Part shown: positions 8,065 through 16,268 of the stretch, piece by piece | Numbering within the stretch: the first letter of the stretch is position 1 | How the letters are laid out: the number at the start of each line of letters is the position of its first letter | Origin: G965237725 sp965237725 | GTDB lineage: Bacteria > Pseudomonadota > Gammaproteobacteria > Arenicellales > Poriferihabitantaceae | Assembly: GCA_965237725.1 (NCBI GenBank) | Contig: OZ250151.1 | Coordinates: forward strand, 1,178,001 to 1,242,000 | DNA length: 64,000 bases | Direction: 5' to 3' | The notes under the pieces: model-generated | The model's database searches: none | Told to the model about the DNA's origin: nothing | The model's input: only the letters and a program-made list of their open reading frames with translations | Program-made: the position numbers and the translations under genes

Positions 8065-8427
8065 TTATTTTCTGCTCTTTAGGAATGAATTTTTGACTCT
8101 GATTTTTCCGTTGGAAAAATCGAATAAATCACACCCATCCATTTCCATGACACTGCCGTCGGGTCGGGTGGCTTTAAATGTCCATTGGGTACAGCCACGA
8201 TCACCGTCAACGAAATGACGAGCATTTTCAAAACTGACGTCGGGTAATTCAGCCCATACCGATTCGAATCGAGCCTTAACCACATCGTAGCCTTCAAAAC
8301 GGGTACCATAAACCTGGCTACCACTGCCGGTTTCGAAAATACAGTCATCGGTCATAAATGACATGACTTTTCTGATATCGTGGGCATTCCAGGCATCAGC
8401 GTATTCTTGCAGGTCGTCTGTGTTCAT
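8065..8427 (-). CDS. SnoaL/NTF2-like fold protein
   Basis: This 120-aa single-domain protein has the NTF2-like cone fold pattern: helix DDLQEYADAWNAHDIRKVMSFM, then DDCIFETGSG, a second helix (YDVVKARFESVWAELPD) and a curved sheet ending in the TFKATRPDGSVMEMDGCDLFDFSNGKI segment. The family includes isomerases, cyclases and ligand-binding proteins, so no reaction can be assigned. A GAGGA ribosome-binding site stands 8 nt before the ATG at 8427. It follows lon on the same strand after 66 nt. Confidence 0.75.
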   Translation of the reverse strand: MNTDDLQEYADAWNAHDIRKVMSFMTDDCIFETGSGSQVYGTRFEGYDVVKARFESVWAELPDVSFENARHFVDGDRGCTQWTFKATRPDGSVMEMDGCDLFDFSNGKIRVKNSFLKSRK

Positions 8428-8493
8428 CTCATTGTCCTCTTTGCCTTGGTTTTAAATTTCCCAATCTGTTCGCCAGGGTTGAAACCGAAGGGG

Positions 8494-10860
8494 CTAAAAC
8501 AGATATTGTATAACGTCTGCATATCGGGAAACAAAATTTGCTTTGATTCCTTTGGTAATGTAACCCGGCAATTCTTCAAAATCACCACGATTGGACTGGG
8601 GCAGAATTAAATTTCTGATTTTCATTCTGCGCGCGGCAATCACTTTCTCTTTTATCCCGCCCACTGGCAGAACCTGTCCTGTTAATGAAATTTCACCAGT
8701 CATGGCTACAGATTTCTTAACCGATCGACCAGTGGCTAAAGAGATCAGTGCAGAAGCCATGGTCACCCCAGCACTTGGACCATCCTTTGGGGTTGCGCCA
8801 GCGGGGACGTGGAGATGAATCATGGACTTTTCAAAAAACTCATGGTCGATGCCAAAGTCCTGGGCATTTCCCAGAACGTAACTATAGGCAATTTCAGCGG
8901 ATTCTTTCATCACATCACCGAGCTGACCAGTAAGTTTAAAACCTCGGCTAAAGCTATGACTTCGACTGGCTTCAATATCCAGAGTAGCGCCACCCATGGC
9001 GGTCCAGGCAAGGCCCGTAACCACCCCCACACCACTGATCCGACCCTCATCAGTAAAAATTGGTTTGCCTATAAATTTTTCCAGGTTTTTAACCGTAACG
9101 TGAACCGGGCGTTTCCCTCTCTTCAGCAGTTTCATAACCGCTTTTCTGGCGATGGTGCCAAGAAATTTTTCCAGTCTGCGAACCCCGGCTTCCCGAGCAT
9201 AACCCTCGACAATTTTTCTGATTGCCAAGGTGTCGATTCGCAAATCCCCTCTTTGCTTCAAACCCACTCGCTCCAGTTGTTTCGGCAATAAATGTTTGCG
9301 CGCAATATCAATTTTTTCCGCTGCCAGATAACCCGACAGGCGAATCGCTTCCATTCGATCAATAAGCGCACCGGGTATGGTATCGAGCTGGTTAGCCGTG
9401 CAAATAAATAAGACATTGGACAGATCAACTCGCACATCAAGGTAATGATCGAGGAAATCCTTGTTTTGCTCAGGGTCGAGCACTTCCAGCAATGCTGAAG
9501 CCGGGTCACCACGAAACGACGCCCCAACCTTGTCAATCTCATCGAGCATGATCACCGGATTTTCTGTTTTACACTCCCGCAATGCCTGGATAAATTTTCC
9601 AGGCATGGCGCCGATGTAGGTTCTTCGATGGCCCTTTATTTCAGCTTCATCGCGCATGCCGCCCAGGGAAAAGCGATAAAACTCCCGGCCCAGTGCATTG
9701 GCCACGGATCGCCCCAGTGAGGTTTTACCTACCCCCGGCGGACCCACCAGCAGCATGATTGAACCTGCAACCGAGCCTTTCATTTTACCCACGCCGATGA
9801 ATTCCAGGATACGCTCTTTGACCTCATCCAGGCCTTCATGATCTTTATCAAGAATGGCTGCAGCTTTTTTCAAATTCAGTGCGTCTTTACTGTGTTTGCC
9901 CCAGGGAACATGGGTCAGCCAGTCCAGATAATTTCGGGTCACTGTGTATTCGGGGGAGCCTCGTTCGAGCATGGATAATTTTTCAAGTTCTTCATCTATG
10001 CGCGATTGGGCCTGCGTGGGCACAACACAATCTTCCAGGCGTTCTCGAAAGCTGTCCACCTCCGACTCCCTGTCGTCCTTGGAAATCCCAAGTTCTTTTT
10101 GAATGAATTTCAGCTGTTCACGCAAAAACATTTCCCTTTGATGCTGGGTAATCTCACCTTCGATATGAGCGCGAATTTCGGTCTGGGCCTTCGCTACCTC
10201 GACTTCTTTTTGCAGCAGGACCAGGGTTTTTTCCATCCGTGGCCGCAATTCGATGCACTCCAGAATTTCCTGCATTTCTTTAGCATCAGCGGTGGTAAGG
10301 CTGGCACCAAAATCAGCCAGCCTGGATGGCTCGCCGGTTCCAAAATAGTTCAGAAACATCTTCAGTTCTTCACCGTACATCGGGTTGAGCGGGAGCAACT
10401 CCTTGATGATATTTACAATGGCCGTGGTATAGGCCTTTATTTCGGTGGTTTCCTTGGGGTTTAGTTCGGGAAAGTAACTGACCTGTGCGGTAAAGGGTTG
10501 TTTGCTGGATACCCAACTGTTAATTTCGAATCGCTGCATACCGGCCAGAACCACGTGATACTGGTTTTCATGTTGTTCTATCTGGTGAATCTTGCATACC
10601 GTGCCAACGATACGAAAATCTTTTTGGGTCACTTTATCGGCGCCCACACCATCGGTATAAACCACCCCTACCGCAGCATGGCCTGCTTTGTGGATAGCCT
10701 TCATGGTTTTTCCCCAGCGTTTTACGTCGAGAATAATCGGCAATACCTGCCCCGGGAAAAAGGGTTTTTTCTCCAACGGCAGTAAATGTAAAACGCCAGG
10801 CAACACATCTTCGGGCCTGGCAATATCGGTTACAACAGCTTCAATGGTTTCGTCATTCAT
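8494..10860 (-). CDS. lon: ATP-dependent Lon protease
   Basis: Lon unfolds and degrades damaged and regulatory proteins in the cytoplasm as a hexamer. The 788-aa product has the N-terminal substrate-binding domain (about 22-215), a coiled region (EVEVAKAQTEIRAHIEGE), the AAA+ module with Walker A GPPGVGKT (373-380), Walker B IMLDEIDK, and the protease domain with Ser696 in PKDGPSAG and Lys737 in GGIKEK, the family's Ser-Lys dyad. The sequence departs in many places from the Enterobacteria-type Lon and resembles the second Lon group of pseudomonads, so a second lon may exist elsewhere. A MITE copy ends 34 nt upstream of the start and may form part of its promoter or leader. Confidence 0.96.
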   Translation of the reverse strand: MNDETIEAVVTDIARPEDVLPGVLHLLPLEKKPFFPGQVLPIILDVKRWGKTMKAIHKAGHAAVGVVYTDGVGADKVTQKDFRIVGTVCKIHQIEQHENQYHVVLAGMQRFEINSWVSSKQPFTAQVSYFPELNPKETTEIKAYTTAIVNIIKELLPLNPMYGEELKMFLNYFGTGEPSRLADFGASLTTADAKEMQEILECIELRPRMEKTLVLLQKEVEVAKAQTEIRAHIEGEITQHQREMFLREQLKFIQKELGISKDDRESEVDSFRERLEDCVVPTQAQSRIDEELEKLSMLERGSPEYTVTRNYLDWLTHVPWGKHSKDALNLKKAAAILDKDHEGLDEVKERILEFIGVGKMKGSVAGSIMLLVGPPGVGKTSLGRSVANALGREFYRFSLGGMRDEAEIKGHRRTYIGAMPGKFIQALRECKTENPVIMLDEIDKVGASFRGDPASALLEVLDPEQNKDFLDHYLDVRVDLSNVLFICTANQLDTIPGALIDRMEAIRLSGYLAAEKIDIARKHLLPKQLERVGLKQRGDLRIDTLAIRKIVEGYAREAGVRRLEKFLGTIARKAVMKLLKRGKRPVHVTVKNLEKFIGKPIFTDEGRISGVGVVTGLAWTAMGGATLDIEASRSHSFSRGFKLTGQLGDVMKESAEIAYSYVLGNAQDFGIDHEFFEKSMIHLHVPAGATPKDGPSAGVTMASALISLATGRSVKKSVAMTGEISLTGQVLPVGGIKEKVIAARRMKIRNLILPQSNRGDFEELPGYITKGIKANFVSRYADVIQYLF

Positions 10861-10894
10861 AAATTAAAGGCGGCATGCTAGGCCGGACATTAAG

Positions 10895-11093
10895 GGAACC
10901 TCTAAACAAGTCTGGGGAAATCAAGTTGCCACTTAAAATGGAACTGGGCAAAATGATCGAGATCAAGGCAAAAAATGGGTGCAATAGCAGGGCCCATACA
11001 ATCACTTGGGCGAGATTTTTCAACGTAGATATTGCCACGCGATAGTTTGGGTTTGGGCTCAAATTGATCGGTCATGACTTGTTTAGAGGTTCC
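10895..11093. mobile_element. MITE-like element, copy B (199 bp)
   Basis: Perfect 18-bp terminal inverted repeats GGAACCTCTAAACAAGTC (10895-10912) and its complement (11076-11093) bound this element. TAAG flanks it on both sides (10891-10894 and 11094-11097). The interior matches copy A closely but carries an extra segment after GCAATAGCAGGG with a weak inverted repeat, GCCCA (10992-10996) and TGGGC (11007-11011). It occupies most of the 286-bp space between lolD and lon. Its minus-strand frame (69 codons) is an artefact of the repeat. Confidence 0.87.
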
Positions 11094-11146
11094 TAAGGTT
11101 TAGATGACAAAATATGGGGATAGGATTCGGTTTCCCAAGAGGTGGT

Positions 11147-11836
11147 TCAGGATCTGGATTGCAGACGGCCGTTGTCGATGGTGACGATATTTCCAGTTTT
11201 CTCAGCCAAGGCCAGGTCGTGGGTTACGACGATCAGACTGGTGCCAATCTCCTGGTTCAATTCCAGCATAAGTTGGTGAATGGACTCTGCTGTTTTGGAA
11301 TCGAGGTTTCCGGTGGGCTCATCGGCCATAATACAATTCGGCCGGGTAACCATAGCGCGGGCAATGGCTGCTCTTTGCCGTTCACCGCCGGACAATTCAC
11401 CCGGTTTGTGGGACAGTCGTTGGCCCAAGCCAACTCGGTCAAGAACTTCCTCGGCTTGTTGCATTGCCGCGATAGAATCTTTTTTGCGAATGAGTAAAGG
11501 CATTGCCACATTTTCAAGGGCGGTGAATTCAGGTAGCAGATGATGAAATTGATATACAAATCCGAGAGCGGAATTTCGAAGCAGCCCCCGAGCTTTGTGT
11601 GAAAGTGTACCGACGTCCTGACCGTTAATTAAAACTTGCCCCTCGGTGGGGTCCGCCAGTCCGCCAAGAATGTGTAGCAGAGTACTTTTCCCCGACCCCG
11701 ATGCGCCAATAATAGCAACCTGTTCACCCCGGCCCAATTTAAAGTTAATATCCTTTAGTACATCAACTTTCAAGTTACCTTCGTCAAAGGTTTTGGAAAC
11801 ATTCTGGCATTCGATGACCAGCTTGTTTTCATCCAT
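11147..11836 (-). CDS. lolD: Lipoprotein-releasing system ATPase LolD
   Basis: LolD drives extraction of outer-membrane lipoproteins from the inner membrane and their transfer to LolA. The product (229 aa) has Walker A GASGSGKST, the Q-loop segment LGFVYQFHHLLPEFTALENV typical of LolD, signature LSGGERQR, and Walker B/D-loop MADEPTGNLDS. I prefer the ATG at 11836 because AAGGG lies 11 nt upstream and the N-terminus then matches other LolD proteins; the ATG at 11866 would add ten residues. It starts 47 nt after the lolC stop and is the last gene of the prfB-lysS-lolC-lolD cluster. Confidence 0.94.
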   Translation of the reverse strand: MDENKLVIECQNVSKTFDEGNLKVDVLKDINFKLGRGEQVAIIGASGSGKSTLLHILGGLADPTEGQVLINGQDVGTLSHKARGLLRNSALGFVYQFHHLLPEFTALENVAMPLLIRKKDSIAAMQQAEEVLDRVGLGQRLSHKPGELSGGERQRAAIARAMVTRPNCIMADEPTGNLDSKTAESIHQLMLELNQEIGTSLIVVTHDLALAEKTGNIVTIDNGRLQSRS

Positions 11837-11883
11837 TGTTTGCTTGCCCTTAATTATTCTGTCCATATCTATTCAATTCCAGC

Positions 11884-13131
11884 TTATTCAAACCTTAAGG
11901 CTTCAGCTGGCTGGACCTTCGAGGCGCGCCATGCCGGATAGAGCGTGGCCAAAAAGCACATGGTTAAGGCCGTGGTGATCACCCGAAATACATCGCTCCA
12001 TCGCATTTCTCCAGGAAAATCGCTAATCACATAGACATCTGCGGGAAATAGTTCGGTTTTGAAAAATTCTTCCAGGGCAGGAATAATGGTCTCAACATTT
12101 AAGGCCGTTATGACGCCAAACACCCCGCCAAGCAGAATCCCAACCACGCCAATCACCGTACCCTGAACCATAAAAATTTTCATGATGCTGCCGGGGCTCA
12201 TTCCCAGGGTTCTTAAAATAGCCACATCGGATTGTTTATCGGTCACAATCATCACCAAGGTGGATACAATATTAAATGCGGCAACGGCAACAATCAACAG
12301 CAGGACGATAAATACAACCCGTTTTTCGATTTCAAGGGCACGGAAAAAATTTGAATGCTCCATGGTCCAGTCACGCACCCGGAACTGGTCATTCAACTGC
12401 TCTGACAATTCATAACGAACTTTTCGTGACCGCTCAACATCACTGAGTTTCAGGCGCAATCCGCTGATCTTATCCTTTAGGCTGAGCAATTTTCTCGCAT
12501 CTTCGATATGTATCAACGCAATACCGCTGTCGTATTCATACATATTGATCTCAAACAGGCCGATTACGGTAAAGCGCTTTAATCTCGGTAATAATCCAGC
12601 GGGGGTTACCTTTCCCTTGGGCGCGATTACGGTTACTTTTTCGCCCAGGCTAACACCCAGTTGGCGGGCCAGGCTTTTGCCGAGAATAATGCCGAAGGAA
12701 CCAGGCTGTAACGCATCGGGGTTGCCTTCGACAATATGATTCATGACTTGCGAGACATCTCTTTCCTTCTGCGGATCAATACCGCGAATAATCGCACCGG
12801 TTACAACCTTGCCCTTGGTGAGCATGCCTTGACCTAAAACAAATGGTGCCTGGGCCTGAACTTCGGGATGCCCCATGACAGCTTTGGAAACCGATCGCCA
12901 GTCGTCGAGGAATCCGTCATAGTCACTGATGGTCACATGGGAAACCACAAACAAAATTCGATCTCGAAGATCTTTATGAAATCCATTCATAATCGACATC
13001 ACCGTAATCAATGCCCAAACTCCAAGCACGATTCCGACCATGGAAGTCATGGATATAAACGAAATAAAATGATTGCGTCTTTTGGCCCGGGTGTAACGCA
13101 AGCCGATCATAAACTCCAGTGACTTGATCAT
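11884..13131 (-). CDS. lolC: Lipoprotein-releasing system permease LolC/LolE (possibly LolF-type)
   Basis: This 415-aa inner-membrane protein has the LolC/E topology: one N-terminal helix (about 27-49), a large periplasmic domain, then three helices (about 270-292, 315-345, 380-400). The N-terminal FIGLRYTRAKRR-like segment, the SMTSMVGIVLGVWALITVM helix, the DVAILRTLGMSPGSIMKIF coupling helix and the terminal PAWRASKVQPAEALRFE are diagnostic of the LolC/MacB-type FtsX family. Only one permease gene is next to lolD, whereas Escherichia coli has lolC-lolD-lolE. A single LolF-type homodimer is therefore possible, or the second permease is elsewhere. It starts 17 nt after lysS. Confidence 0.9.
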   Translation of the reverse strand: MIKSLEFMIGLRYTRAKRRNHFISFISMTSMVGIVLGVWALITVMSIMNGFHKDLRDRILFVVSHVTISDYDGFLDDWRSVSKAVMGHPEVQAQAPFVLGQGMLTKGKVVTGAIIRGIDPQKERDVSQVMNHIVEGNPDALQPGSFGIILGKSLARQLGVSLGEKVTVIAPKGKVTPAGLLPRLKRFTVIGLFEINMYEYDSGIALIHIEDARKLLSLKDKISGLRLKLSDVERSRKVRYELSEQLNDQFRVRDWTMEHSNFFRALEIEKRVVFIVLLLIVAVAAFNIVSTLVMIVTDKQSDVAILRTLGMSPGSIMKIFMVQGTVIGVVGILLGGVFGVITALNVETIIPALEEFFKTELFPADVYVISDFPGEMRWSDVFRVITTALTMCFLATLYPAWRASKVQPAEALRFE

Positions 13132-13148
13132 TTTGTATAACCCTTAGG

Positions 13149-14630
13149 CTAGACTTCGTGTCGCATGTGGGGGAAAAGTACCACGTCGCGGATGGATGCG
13201 CTGTCAGTCAGCACCATAATCAGACGGTCGATACCGATTCCTTCACCTGCGGTAGGCGGCATACCGTACTCCAGTGCACGAATATAGTCCGCATCATAAT
13301 GCATGGCTTCATTATCCCCAGCGTCTTTTTCTTCAACCTGCTTCGCAAATCGTTCCGCCTGGTCTTCAGCATCGTTGAGCTCGGAAAACCCATTAGCAAT
13401 TTCCTTGCCCGTTACAAAAAATTCAAATCGATCGCTAATATCGGGTTGATCATCATTTCGGCGCGATAACGGAGACACTTCCACCGGATAAGCCGTTATG
13501 AATGTGGGATTGATTAATTTGTCTTCGACCAACTTTTCAAATACTTCGGTTTGAATTTTTCCAACACCGTAGCCCGACTTAACTTCAATTTTTAATTCTC
13601 GCGCCAGCTTTGTAATGGATTCCAGATCGGTGAGCTGATCTGGTTTAATATCCGGATTGAAATGTGAAATGGAATCGAGCAGGGTATATCTTTCAAACGG
13701 CTTTGAAAAATCCAGCAACGTTCCCTGACATTCCAGGCGGGTATCACCGGTGACTGCCTCACAAACCCCTCGGATCATTTCTTCGGTGAGATCAATCAGG
13801 TCCTGGAAATCCGCATAGGCCCAGTAAAACTCGAGCATAGTGAATTCCGGATTGTGCCGAGTGCTCACCCCTTCATTCCTGAAATTTCGGTTGATTTCAA
13901 ACACCCGTTCGAAACCACCCACAACCAACCGCTTCAGATATAACTCTGGCGCGATACGTAAAAACAAGTCCATATCCAGGGCATTGTGGTGGGTGTTAAA
14001 TGGCCGGGCCACTGCACCGCCGGGTATGGGATGCATCATCGGGGTTTCAACTTCGAGAAACTGCCGCTCGGTCATAAAGTCACGAATATATTGAATCGCT
14101 TTAGCCCGAATTCGAAATACCGATCGGGTTTGTTCATTCATGATCAAATCAACGTATCGCTGGCGATAGCGGGTTTCAGCATCGGTCAGGCCATGAAACT
14201 TTTCAGGAAGGGGTCGCAGGGACTTGGTCAGCAAGCGAATGCAATCGACCCTGACCGAAAGCTCACCGGTTTTAGTGTGGAACAGTTCTCCTTCTGCGGC
14301 GATAATGTCGCCGATGTCATATTTTTTGAATTCTTCGTTATAAACATTCTCGGGCAAATTATCGCGCTGCAAAAATAACTGCATTTTCCCGGACACGTCC
14401 TGTATGTGCGCGAAACTCGCTTTACCCATAATTCTGCGAGTCATTAAACGACCGGCAACTTTTACCCGAATGGTTTCAGATTCCAGGCCCTCCTTGTCAT
14501 CATCATATTTTTCCAGAAGATCACCCAAAAAAGCATCTCGTCGAAAATCATTGGGAAACGGATTTCCCTGCTCGCGTAATGTTTTTAACTTTTCCCGCCT
14601 TTGCAGACCTTGATCGCTATCTTCGCTCAT
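13149..14630 (-). CDS. lysS: Lysyl-tRNA synthetase, class II
   Basis: The enzyme charges tRNA-Lys with lysine. The 493-aa product has the N-terminal OB-fold anticodon-binding domain (about 55-150, VKVAGRLMTRRIMGKASFAHIQD) and the class II catalytic core with motif 2 FRNEGVSTRHNPEFT and motif 3 GIGIDRLIMVLTD. Length is close to the usual 500-505 residues. It follows prfB by 24 nt, the same order as in Escherichia coli, and is followed by lolC. Confidence 0.97.
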   Translation of the reverse strand: MSEDSDQGLQRREKLKTLREQGNPFPNDFRRDAFLGDLLEKYDDDKEGLESETIRVKVAGRLMTRRIMGKASFAHIQDVSGKMQLFLQRDNLPENVYNEEFKKYDIGDIIAAEGELFHTKTGELSVRVDCIRLLTKSLRPLPEKFHGLTDAETRYRQRYVDLIMNEQTRSVFRIRAKAIQYIRDFMTERQFLEVETPMMHPIPGGAVARPFNTHHNALDMDLFLRIAPELYLKRLVVGGFERVFEINRNFRNEGVSTRHNPEFTMLEFYWAYADFQDLIDLTEEMIRGVCEAVTGDTRLECQGTLLDFSKPFERYTLLDSISHFNPDIKPDQLTDLESITKLARELKIEVKSGYGVGKIQTEVFEKLVEDKLINPTFITAYPVEVSPLSRRNDDQPDISDRFEFFVTGKEIANGFSELNDAEDQAERFAKQVEEKDAGDNEAMHYDADYIRALEYGMPPTAGEGIGIDRLIMVLTDSASIRDVVLFPHMRHEV

Positions 14631-14654
14631 TTTCTAATATTCATTAATCTAAAA

Positions 14655-15753
14655 TTATAGGCCTGCTTTGAGGCTGGCCTCTATAAACTGGTTCAGTGAA
14701 CCATCGAGCACAGCCTGGGTATTTCCGGTCTCAACATTAGTACGTAAATCTTTAATCCGCGACTGATCCAGCACATAGGACCGTATCTGACTGCCCCAGC
14801 CGATATCTGATTTACTGTCTTCTTCTGATTGCTGATCCTGACGTCGTTTTTGCATCTCGGCCTCGTATAAACGCGCTTTAAGCATTTTCATCGCCTCTTC
14901 TTTGTTGCGGTGCTGGGAGCGATCATTTTGGCACTGTACCACGATTCCGCTAGGTTCATGGGTCAGGCGCACTGCTGAGTCTGTCTTGTTAACATGTTGC
15001 CCACCGGCGCCACTTGCACGGTAAGTGTCCACCCGAAGATCTGCCGGATTAACCTCGACTTCAAAACTGTCGTCGATTTCGGGGTAGGCATAAACCGATG
15101 CAAAAGAGGTGTGTCGCCGATTGCCCGAATCAAATGGGCTTTTTCTGACCAGTCGGTGCACACCGGTTTCGGTACGCAAATAGCCATAGACATATTCACC
15201 GCTAATTTTGATCGTAGCACTCTTAATCCCAGCTATATCCCCAGGTGAACGCTCGACCAGATCGAGTTTGTAACCCTGATCCTCAGCCCAACGGCTATAC
15301 ATTCGCAGCAACATTTCTGCCCAGTCCTGGGCTTCTGTTCCGCCAGATCCGGATTGAATATCTACGAATGCATTCAGCGCATCGGCTTCCCCGCTGAACA
15401 TCCGTCGAAATTCCATTTTATCCAGCCTCGACTCAATCGCGAACACTTCCTTTTCAACCTCGGCAAAGGTCTCTTTGTCGTCTTCAGCTTCCGCCAGTTC
15501 CAGCAATTCGGTGGAATCTGAGATATCAGTGTCCAGTTGATCCAGACCATTGACTACCTGCTCCAGGGCGGCTCGTTCCTGGCCGAGTTTTTGGGCGGCC
15601 TCAGGATCATCCCACACCGCGGGGTTTTCCAGAATTAAATCGACTTCCTGTAACCGCTCCTGCTTTGTTTCATAGTCAAAGATACCCCCTTAAATCAGCA
15701 ACACGCTGGCCAGAAGATGACAGGGATTCTTTCAATTCATTAAAAGTTGACAT
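14655..15753 (-). CDS. prfB: Peptide chain release factor 2, with programmed +1 frameshift
   Basis: RF2 recognises UGA and UAA stop codons and triggers peptide release. Translation from the ATG at 15753 reads 25 codons (MSTFNELKESL...RGYL), meets an in-frame UGA at 15678-15676, and must shift +1 to continue at GAC (15677) for 340 more codons. The full product is 365 aa, the same as in Escherichia coli. The codon-recognition tripeptide SPF and the catalytic GGQ (about 250-252) are present. Automated callers often start it falsely at the GTG near 15617. The first 25 codons are split off only by the recoding site, so the gene is intact. Copy C of the MITE lies 71 nt upstream. Confidence 0.97.
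15675..15690 (-). promoter_or_regulatory. RF2 programmed frameshift site
   Basis: On the minus strand AGGGGG, TAT, CTT, TGA, C reads as the canonical signal: an internal Shine-Dalgarno-like stretch, a slippery CUU codon and a weak UGAC stop. Slow recognition of UGA by low RF2 levels lets the ribosome slip +1, so RF2 regulates its own synthesis. The arrangement is the same as in Escherichia coli. Confidence 0.95.
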
Positions 15754-15824
15754 AATAAAACAATTATAAAAGCGGGTGATTCAGAAGTGGGCGAGAATAC
15801 CTAATTTTTGCCCCGAATAACATA

Positions 15825-16026
15825 GGGGCCTCTGATTAAAACTGGGCAGATCAAGTTGCCACAAAATATGGGGCTGGGTAAAATGATCAAGTTCAAGGCG
15901 CGAAACGCACGCCCAAGTCAAATAAGCTTGGGCACGGCTATTGGGAAGTATTGCAACGCAGAAATTGCCACGTGATATATTGGGTTTAAACGCAAATGGA
16001 CTGTTCATGTTTTAATCAGAGGCCCC
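15825..16026. mobile_element. MITE-like element, copy C (202 bp)
   Basis: Terminal inverted repeats GGGGCCTCTGATTAAAAC (15825-15842) and its exact complement (16009-16026) bound this copy. With copy D it forms the ATTAAAAC subfamily. It carries an internal 7-bp inverted repeat, GCCCAAG (15911-15917) and CTTGGGC (15927-15933), absent from copy D. No exact target duplication is visible (CATA and AAGG flank it). It fills most of the 377-bp gap between prfB and the tRNA-Leu gene. The minus-strand frame at 15781-16008 is a translation of the repeat, not a gene. Confidence 0.87.
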
Positions 16027-16084
16027 AAGGGATTATGGCGAATCTAGCGTGGGAAATTCGCTGACAAGAAAGATTCCACAGAAA

Positions 16085-16113
16085 TTGACAACAATTACCA
16101 CAATAGGTACAGT
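16085..16113 (+). promoter_or_regulatory. Sigma-70-type promoter of tRNA-Leu(CAG)
   Basis: TTGACA (16085-16090) and TACAGT (16108-16113) are separated by exactly 17 bp, and the tRNA begins 17 nt after the -10 element. The match to consensus is good. Confidence 0.75.
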
Positions 16114-16130
16114 CCGCTTCCCTTTTCTAA

Positions 16131-16217
16131 GCCGGGGTGGCGGAATTGGTAGACGCGCTAGCTTCAGGTGCTAGTGGGCATTAGCCCGTGGAGGTTCAAG
16201 TCCTCTCCTCGGTACCA
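16131..16217 (+). tRNA. tRNA-Leu, anticodon CAG
   Basis: This 87-nt cloverleaf has a seven-pair acceptor (GCCGGGG with CCTCGGT, two wobble pairs), D-arm GGCGGAATTGGTAGACGC, anticodon loop TTCAGGT (anticodon CAG, reading CUG), a long class II variable arm (GGGC ATTA GCCC), T-arm GAGG TTCAAGT CCTC and an encoded CCA end. Its last 43 nt recur at 19808-19850 with one mismatch, so its 3' end appears to be the integration site of the DNA that follows. Confidence 0.96.
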
Positions 16218-16268
16218 AAATTTTAAAATTCTGATAGACTGCTAGAAAACTCAAATAGGGAGTTGGTC

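Noticed and set aside
10853..11062. 69-codon minus-strand ORF
   Set aside because: It is a translation of MITE copy B overlapping the lon start; the copies do not keep one common reading frame.
15675..15753. prfB as a broken gene because of the in-frame TGA
   Set aside because: The stop is in the canonical RF2 recoding site, and the shifted product has exactly the normal length.
15781..16008. 75-codon minus-strand ORF
   Set aside because: It is a translation of MITE copy C. It resembles the frame in copy D only because the DNA is repeated.
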